Origin: Planctomycetota bacterium
GTDB taxonomy: Bacteria; Planctomycetota; B15-G4; SIAN01
Direction: 5' to 3'
Assembly (NCBI GenBank): GCA_028289345.1
Contig: JANQQL010000033.1
Span: 1,116,001-1,180,000 of the forward strand
DNA length: 64,000 nt
In this document: positions 59,555 to 64,000 of the stretch, piece by piece
How positions within the stretch are numbered: the first letter of the stretch is position 1
How the letters are laid out: every line of letters begins with the position of its first letter
Program-made: the position numbers and the translations under genes
Notes under the pieces: model-generated
The model's database searches: none
What the model was told of the DNA's origin: nothing
What the model saw: the letters and a program-made list of their open reading frames with translations, nothing else

Positions 59555-60669
59555 CCTGCCTCTCTCCTAGAGCTGAGCTGCGACTCGTCTTGCATGGCCT
59601 TGAGGCGCTGGTCGACTTCATGCTGCTTGAGCGAGTCAACCATGGCGCCAATGTCGCCATCGAGGATCGATGGCAGGTTGTGAAAGCTGGTCTTGATGCG
59701 GTGATCGGTGACTCGGTCCTGGGGGAAATTGTAGGTCCGAATCTTCTCGCTGCGATCCCCTGATCCGATCTGCTCCCGGCGGGCGCTGTCGCGCGCCTGC
59801 TTCTTCTGGCGCTGCTCGAACTCGAACAGTCGCGATCGCAGGGAACGCAACGCCTTGGACTTGTTCTTGTGCTGGGACGACTCGTCCTGGCAAGAGACCA
59901 CGATGCCGCTCGGCTCGTGGGTGATCCGAATGGCCGAGGACGTCTTGTTGACGTTTTGTCCGCCCGGCCCCCCGGCGCGGAACGTGTCGATCTTCAGGTC
60001 GCTGTCCTTGATATCGACCTCGACCTCTTCCGGCTCGGCGAGCACGGCGACCGTCGCCGCGGAGGTGTGAATGCGCCCCTGAGTTTCCGTGGCCGGCACC
60101 CGTTGCACTCGATGGGTGCCGCTCTCGAAACGAAAGCAGTCGAAGGCGGCCTCGCCGGCCACCGCGATCGACACTTCCTTGTAGCCGCCAACTTCGGAGC
60201 GATGGGCAGAGATCTCGTCGCTCTTGAATCCGTTGCGCTCGGCAAAGCGCTGATACATGCGCAGCAAATCACCGGCGAACAGAGTCGCCTCATCGCCTCC
60301 CGTCCCGGCGCGGATCTCGAGGATCACGTTGCGCCCGGAGAATTCGTGGCGGGAAAGCAGTTCCAGCTTCAAATCCTCCGCCAGCTCGTCGCACTGGGGA
60401 ATCAGCTCTTCGACCTCGGCCTGGGCCAAGTCGGCCATGTCGGGGTCACTCCGATCCGCCGCCATCTCCTGGGCCTCTTGGACCCGCTTTTCCAAATCCA
60501 GGTAGTGGCGATAGCGCGAGACTCGCTTCTGTAGCTGTCCCATCTCGCGGCTCAAGACACGAAGTTGCGCCGGATCAGCCACCACTTGTGGGTCGGCGAT
60601 CTTGCTTTCCAACTCCTGATGGTGCCGGGCCTCGCTCTCGAGAGCGGACCGGATCGGAGGCTCCAGCAT
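59551..60669 (-). CDS. prfA: Peptide chain release factor 1
   Basis: A 372-residue class I release factor. The catalytic motif is in RAGGPGGQNVNKTSSAIRIT (GGQ). The stop-codon-reading PAT motif is in RVPATETQGRIHTSAATVAV, which identifies RF1 (UAA/UAG) rather than RF2 (SPF). Also seen are VILEIRAGTGGDEATLFAGD and TYNFPQDRVTDHRIKTSFHN. It is encoded between rpmE (10 bases upstream) and the membrane protein gene, with prmC, its modifying enzyme, further downstream. Confidence 0.97.
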   Translation of the reverse strand: MLEPPIRSALESEARHHQELESKIADPQVVADPAQLRVLSREMGQLQKRVSRYRHYLDLEKRVQEAQEMAADRSDPDMADLAQAEVEELIPQCDELAEDLKLELLSRHEFSGRNVILEIRAGTGGDEATLFAGDLLRMYQRFAERNGFKSDEISAHRSEVGGYKEVSIAVAGEAAFDCFRFESGTHRVQRVPATETQGRIHTSAATVAVLAEPEEVEVDIKDSDLKIDTFRAGGPGGQNVNKTSSAIRITHEPSGIVVSCQDESSQHKNKSKALRSLRSRLFEFEQRQKKQARDSARREQIGSGDRSEKIRTYNFPQDRVTDHRIKTSFHNLPSILDGDIGAMVDSLKQHEVDQRLKAMQDESQLSSRREAG

Positions 60670-60679
60670 CCGGAGTCAC

Positions 60680-60898
60680 TCAGCTTTCCGACGCGCCGCT
60701 CTTCATTCCATAACGGCGACGGAACTTTTCGACCCGTCCGGCGGTGTCGACGAACTTCTGCTTCCCCGTGTAGTACGGGTGACAGGCCGAGCAAATGTCG
60801 ACGCTCAGCTTGGGACGAGTCGCCCGGGTGACGAACGTGTTGCCACAAGCGCAAGTCACATTGCACTCGACGTATTCGGGATGAATCTTTGCCTTCAT
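60680..60898 (-). CDS. rpmE: 50S ribosomal protein L31
   Basis: A 72-residue ribosomal protein of the zinc-binding (C+) type: CNVTCACGNTF and DICSACHPYYTG supply the Cys ligands, then KFVDTAGRVEKFRRRYG. It is of normal length. GAAGG lies 7-11 bases ahead of the ATG. It precedes prfA by 10 bases, a common order. The C+ form implies zinc-replete conditions or a C- paralogue elsewhere. Confidence 0.96.
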   Translation of the reverse strand: MKAKIHPEYVECNVTCACGNTFVTRATRPKLSVDICSACHPYYTGKQKFVDTAGRVEKFRRRYGMKSGASES

Positions 60899-60976
60899 GA
60901 TCGGGCCTTCGTTGGTTGCCTCGTGAGGTCGATTTGTTTTCGGTCAGTGAGTTTTCAAAGCAAGCGAATCAGATCG

Positions 60977-61471
60977 CTACGACTCAGCCGACACTTCGGT
61001 CAGCCACTCTGGCAACGCCAGAGTGTCGCCCGCCTTGATGCCGTGCTCCTGGAACCATCCTTTCCTCATCTCCAGGGCGTAGGTCACCTTGTCCAGAGAC
61101 AAGGCCCCTGGCGCTTCTTCCAGAGGCTCCATGTCTTCGATGTTGACGATGGTGCCATCGGCCTTCACGAAGGCGATGGAAAGAGGAAAGTAAGTGTCTC
61201 TCATCCAGAACCGACGGATGGCCGGCTCGGCAAACACGAAGATCATGCCGTGGTCTTCGGGAAGGTACTTGCGATTCATCAACCCGAGTTTGCGGGTCTG
61301 CTCGGTGGCGGCTACCTCCAGCGTGATCTCTTTCGAACCAACGGTCATGGTTCGTTGTGACATCGCTTCGAGGTAGGGCACGAACTCTCCGGGATCGCTG
61401 CACCCAGAGAGGGCGCCGGCAAGGGTCCCGACGAGGGCCAATCCGGTGAAATGGCGAAGGATCCTGCTCAC
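60977..61471 (-). CDS. DUF192 lipoprotein
   Basis: A 164-residue protein beginning at GTG 61471-61469, with AGGGGAG upstream. The N-terminus SRILRHFTGLALVGTLAGAL leads to a lipobox LSGC, so it is an exported lipoprotein. The rest is a DUF192 domain: TRKLGLMNRKYLPEDHGMIF, VFAEPAIRRFWMRDTYFPLS, IAFVKADGTIVNIEDMEPLE and YALEMRKGWFQEHGIKAGDT. Its biochemical function is unknown. It lies between rpmE and maf with 78- and 88-base gaps. Confidence 0.88.
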   Translation of the reverse strand: MSRILRHFTGLALVGTLAGALSGCSDPGEFVPYLEAMSQRTMTVGSKEITLEVAATEQTRKLGLMNRKYLPEDHGMIFVFAEPAIRRFWMRDTYFPLSIAFVKADGTIVNIEDMEPLEEAPGALSLDKVTYALEMRKGWFQEHGIKAGDTLALPEWLTEVSAES

Positions 61472-61559
61472 AGGTCTCCCCTGGGTCAAATGAGCGTGAT
61501 GGGCGAAACTGGACAGACTACGGGATTCCCGGGGCCGATGCCACTGGCGAGAGATCCCC

Positions 61560-62150
61560 TCAGGCCCGGGCAACTCGGGAGGCCAACCGCTCCAGCAGGG
61601 TCCGGACCACCGCCATGGGCAGCCCGACCACGTTGTCGAAGTCTCCGTCCAGGGCCTCTACGAATCGGTCCCCGGTCTCCTGGACGGCGTAGCCCCCGGC
61701 CTTGTCCATGGGCTCGCCGGACGCCACGTAGGCATCGCGCTCTTCCGGGGAAATCACGCGCATGCGCACGGCGGTGGTGGCCACCGCCGATTCCTCGAGA
61801 CCCGTGGGACGATGGACCAGGGCGACCCCCGTATGAACGTGATGGGTCGTATTCGAGAGCTGATCGAGCATTCGCCGGGCATCCGACTCATCGCGAGGCT
61901 TGCCCAGGACCTGCCCTTCGACCTCGACCACGGTGTCGGCCCCGAGGAATGCGCCGTGGTCCTCATGGTCCGCGACGAAGCGCGCCTTGCGCAAAGCCAG
62001 GTCCCGAACCGCCTCGGGCACGGGACCCGGAATCAACGTTTCGTCGATGTCAGGGGGATTCACTCGGAATGGCTGGCCGAGCTGTTGCAGCAGCTCCTTC
62101 CGGCGGGGCGATCCGGACGCCAGGATCAGAGGTTTCAGAACGGGATCCAT
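61560..62150 (-). CDS. maf: Maf-type nucleotide pyrophosphatase
   Basis: A 196-residue NTP pyrophosphatase of the usual size. I start it at MDPVLKPLILASGSPRRKEL, giving the canonical SxSPRR-x-x-LL motif; the open frame continues upstream without conservation. It has FLGADTVVEVEGQVLGKPRD, HTGVALVH, DAYVASGEPMDKAGGYAVQ and DNVVGLPMAVV. It hydrolyses dTTP, UTP or modified nucleotides to monophosphates. Its start lies inside the 3' end of the upstream TPR lipoprotein gene, with 101 bases shared. Confidence 0.93.
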   Translation of the reverse strand: MDPVLKPLILASGSPRRKELLQQLGQPFRVNPPDIDETLIPGPVPEAVRDLALRKARFVADHEDHGAFLGADTVVEVEGQVLGKPRDESDARRMLDQLSNTTHHVHTGVALVHRPTGLEESAVATTAVRMRVISPEERDAYVASGEPMDKAGGYAVQETGDRFVEALDGDFDNVVGLPMAVVRTLLERLASRVARA

Positions 62151-62883
62151 GAGCCGTGGCGGTCGCTTTCCTGCGAGTGAGTTCGAGTTTCCGATGGACG
62201 GACTTGCCGCGCGCGCCGAGGGCGATGGCGCGTCGGTAACTTCGCTCGGCCGACTCCAATTGTCCATCCCGCAGCAGGAAATCTCCCATCGCCTCATGGC
62301 CAAAAGGCCAGTGGGGCATGGTCTGCTTGACGATCTTGCCGAAGACCAAAAGCCCTCGGTCCTCCCGATTCGCGAGCAGGAGCAGGGCGTGCAATCGATA
62401 AAGAGTGTCGAGGCGGTAGGGATGGGCCTCGTGAAGGACTTCGAGACAGGCGATCGCCTCTTCCCGACGCCCCAGCTTGCGATAGGCGTCGGAGAGTTCT
62501 TTCAGGCCCAGACTGTCGTTGCCGCCAAGGACGATCGACTCTTCCAAAACCATCGAGGCTTCGAGCGGACGATCGGCGACCAAGAACACGCGGCCCAGCT
62601 CTCGCCGCACGCGCGCCGACTCCGGATCCAGCGCGGCGGCACGCACCAAGTGCAGGTAGGCTGCCGCTTCGTCGCCGTCCAAACGTTGTTGGATGGCAAA
62701 CCCGAACTCTCGCTGGGCAAGCTCCGCCCGGAGTGCGGGGTCCAAGTCCTCCAAGCTCGGCTCGGGACCGTGCCCCCAAGACGCGCAACCCGCGAGGGTC
62801 CATAGAGGCAACAGCATCAGTAGGGAAAAGCAGTGCCGGCAACGCCGGAAGAGAGCTCCTCCTTCCGGCTTTGGGGAAACCAT
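62050..62883 (-). CDS. TPR-repeat lipoprotein
   Basis: A 277-residue protein. The N-terminus MVSPKPEGGALFRRCRHCFS then LLMLLPLWTLAGCAS is a signal peptide with lipobox (LAGC). TPR helices run over about 70-220: EAAAYLHLVRAAALDPESAR, VRRELGRVFLVADRPLEASM, REEAIACLEVLHEAHPYRLD and SAERSYRRAIALGARGKSVH. The C-terminal 60 residues are low-complexity and code through the start of maf in another frame. It is likely outer-membrane anchored and protein-binding, with unknown partners. Confidence 0.82.
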   Translation of the reverse strand: MVSPKPEGGALFRRCRHCFSLLMLLPLWTLAGCASWGHGPEPSLEDLDPALRAELAQREFGFAIQQRLDGDEAAAYLHLVRAAALDPESARVRRELGRVFLVADRPLEASMVLEESIVLGGNDSLGLKELSDAYRKLGRREEAIACLEVLHEAHPYRLDTLYRLHALLLLANREDRGLLVFGKIVKQTMPHWPFGHEAMGDFLLRDGQLESAERSYRRAIALGARGKSVHRKLELTRRKATATAHGSRSETSDPGVRIAPPEGAAATARPAIPSESP

Positions 62884-63040
62884 GCCGGGAGCTCCGAGGG
62901 GAGGGGTTCAAGCGTCCGCAGGATGGCAGACTCAGTCGCCCCAGGATGGGGCTTCCCCGCACTCCCCCATAGCCCAGATTTGGCGGGCACGCCGCGCTCC
63001 CCGTCGCGGTTCCTCGGGAAACATCTTCAGGACCAGGCGC

Positions 63041-63742
63041 TCAGGAAGCCTTGCCGACAACCCCGACCTTGCGCTTGAAGCCGCAAAGGGCCACCAGCGA
63101 GCATTCCCCGCAGTGGGGAGACTTGTTCAGACAAACGTCTTCGCCGTGCTGCACAAGGTGCGCCTGGAACGCGTACACGTCCAATTCGTCGGACAGCTTT
63201 TCGACATGCTTGCGCGCCGACGAGGCGCTGTAGACCCGGGGCATGATGCCGATGCGGGTCAGAACTCGAACGGCCTGCTGCGGAACTTCGAACTCTTCCA
63301 GCGAGGGCTGCATGGTTTGCACCAGGATCTGCACCTGGGCAGGCGTCAGGACCCCCAATGTCGACAGGTAGCGACGCTGCTGATCCATCTCCATTTCTTT
63401 GAGGAAGCCGAGGTCGCAGGTGTTGAACTCTTTGTAGAGGTTGTCCAGCAATGTGCGTAGCTTCTCGATCTTGACGTCGACGTCTCGGTCCCCATACGGA
63501 GCCAGCACGCCACGCATTTCCCCAGCCGTGGTCACCCGGATCTCGTTCCAGTCCACGTAGTCGCGCTGCAAGTCGTGCAAGACCTTGGTCGCCTTGCGAT
63601 AGTCCCAGTTTTCGCGCAGGATCAAGTACACAGCCTGATCCAACGGTGGCTCGTCCGGCAAGACGTGAACCTTGCCGTTCGCCTTCTCCAAGATCGTCAT
63701 GACTTCTTGGAGTGTTTTCTTTTCGGAGGCGTTGTCCGCCAT
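63041..63742 (-). CDS. Endonuclease III-like HhH-GPD family protein with [4Fe-4S] motif
   Basis: A 233-residue protein related to the HhH-GPD DNA glycosylases. The C-terminus has a C-x6-C-x2-C-x5-C iron-sulfur motif in CLNKSPHCGECSLVALC, as in endonuclease III. The helix-hairpin-helix region (RRYLSTLGVLTPAQVQILVQ) lacks the LPGVGxKTA loop and its catalytic Lys, and the usual VDTH Asp segment reads VPQQAVRVLTRIG. It may bind DNA without glycosylase action. It lies 104 bases downstream of rpsP. Confidence 0.78.
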   Translation of the reverse strand: MADNASEKKTLQEVMTILEKANGKVHVLPDEPPLDQAVYLILRENWDYRKATKVLHDLQRDYVDWNEIRVTTAGEMRGVLAPYGDRDVDVKIEKLRTLLDNLYKEFNTCDLGFLKEMEMDQQRRYLSTLGVLTPAQVQILVQTMQPSLEEFEVPQQAVRVLTRIGIMPRVYSASSARKHVEKLSDELDVYAFQAHLVQHGEDVCLNKSPHCGECSLVALCGFKRKVGVVGKAS

Positions 63743-63766
63743 CGTGCTCCCCTCGGGACTACGAAA

Positions 63767-63786
63767 CCCGCGTTCCTGGACGCGGG
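63767..63786 (-). terminator. Hairpin after rpsP
   Basis: A 7-base stem (CCCGCGT 63767-63773 with ACGCGGG 63780-63786), six-base loop, is followed on the minus strand by TTT. A second short hairpin (63802-63815, CCGGC/GCCGG) lies just before it. Together they may slow or stop transcription from rpsP into the next gene. The T-run is short. Confidence 0.35.
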
Positions 63787-63846
63787 CATGGTCGATCCTC
63801 TCCGGCGATTGCCGGGGGTTCCATGTTCAGTGATCGATCGGGGACG

Positions 63847-64000
63847 TCAGTTCCCGGAGGCGTCGCTGCCGGCGCTCTCGTCGTAGACGCCGTTCTTCTT
63901 GAAGATCTGGTGGACCGTCAGGGACGGCTTGGCGCCGACCGACAACCAGTGACGCGCTCGTTCGGCTTTCACCGTGCTCAACGTCTCTTTCTGATTCGAC
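63847..64000 (-). CDS. rpsP: 30S ribosomal protein S16 (partial, 5' end beyond window)
   Basis: The last 50 codons of rpsP. The readable sequence KAERARHWLSVGAKPSLTVH then QIFKKNGVYDE is the C-terminal S16 signature (R-x-x-x-W-L-x-x-G-A-x-P-x-x-T-V). A short Ser/Gly/Asp tail (ESAGSDASGN) follows. The start is off the right edge. rpsP often heads an operon with rimM, trmD and rplS, but here the next gene is an HhH-GPD protein. Confidence 0.9.
   Translation of the reverse strand, partial: SNQKETLSTVKAERARHWLSVGAKPSLTVHQIFKKNGVYDESAGSDASGN

Overview
This is a GC-rich bacterial chromosomal segment with dense, mostly co-directional operons and no rRNA, tRNA, CRISPR array, insertion sequence or phage gene that I could find. 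The gene content points to the Planctomycetes-Verrucomicrobia-Chlamydiae group, most likely a planctomycete. The best single marker is the small protein at 26035-26442, which reads as the Minf_1886 family (restricted to Verrucomicrobia/Planctomycetes). Very large secreted beta-propeller and peptidase proteins and a RicT-type PSP1 protein fit the same picture. Species and family cannot be fixed from the sequence alone.

Layout. (1) 1-18479, all minus strand: a surface-polysaccharide locus. Reading in the direction of transcription: a secreted protein of unknown function, UDP-glucuronate decarboxylase, a nucleotide-sugar dehydrogenase, a sugar-nucleotide epimerase, WecB, a second epimerase, RfbA, RfbD, RfbB, then Wza-type export lipoprotein, Wzz-type chain-length protein, a PEP-CTERM/EpsH-type glycosyltransferase, another glycosyltransferase, an asparagine-synthase-like amidotransferase and two more glycosyltransferases, the last cut by the window edge. 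(2) 18626-23224, minus: accC-accB-efp, then asd-moaB-moaC. (3) 23497-42038: S41 processing protease (+), Minf_1886, RicT-like and holB (-), then a plus-strand run of transketolase-like enzyme, VPS10-like propeller protein, membrane sulfatase-fold protein, S9 peptidase and a secreted unknown behind a strong candidate sigma-54 promoter. (4) 42262-47928, minus: a DnaA-like ATPase with DnaA-box-like sites upstream, a TPR/metallopeptidase protein, moaE, moaD and ssb. (5) 48188-53095: PilZ protein, FAD oxidoreductase, and a zinc-type metal module (ZIP and SO_0444-like permease divergent from an SmtB-type repressor and a His-rich repeat protein, closed by a clear terminator). (6) 53281-57936: ABC-2 exporter, two very small genes and an orphan FliD-like protein. 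(7) 58059-64000, minus: rpsP, an endonuclease-III-like protein lacking catalytic residues, TPR lipoprotein, maf, DUF192 lipoprotein, rpmE, prfA, a membrane protein and prmC.

Neighbouring genes often share a 4-base stop/start overlap (ATGA, GTGA, TTGA and apparently CTGA), so translational coupling and non-ATG starts are common. I moved many starts from the longest open frame to the position supported by a ribosome-binding site, a signal peptide or the known family start.

The observations I would check first are the degenerate DnaA homologue and its two boxes 30 bp apart, the SmtB-type zinc sensor whose candidate operator spans its own start codon, the sigma-54 promoter at 40331, the apparent CTG start of prmC, and the catalytically degenerate endonuclease-III-like protein next to rpsP.
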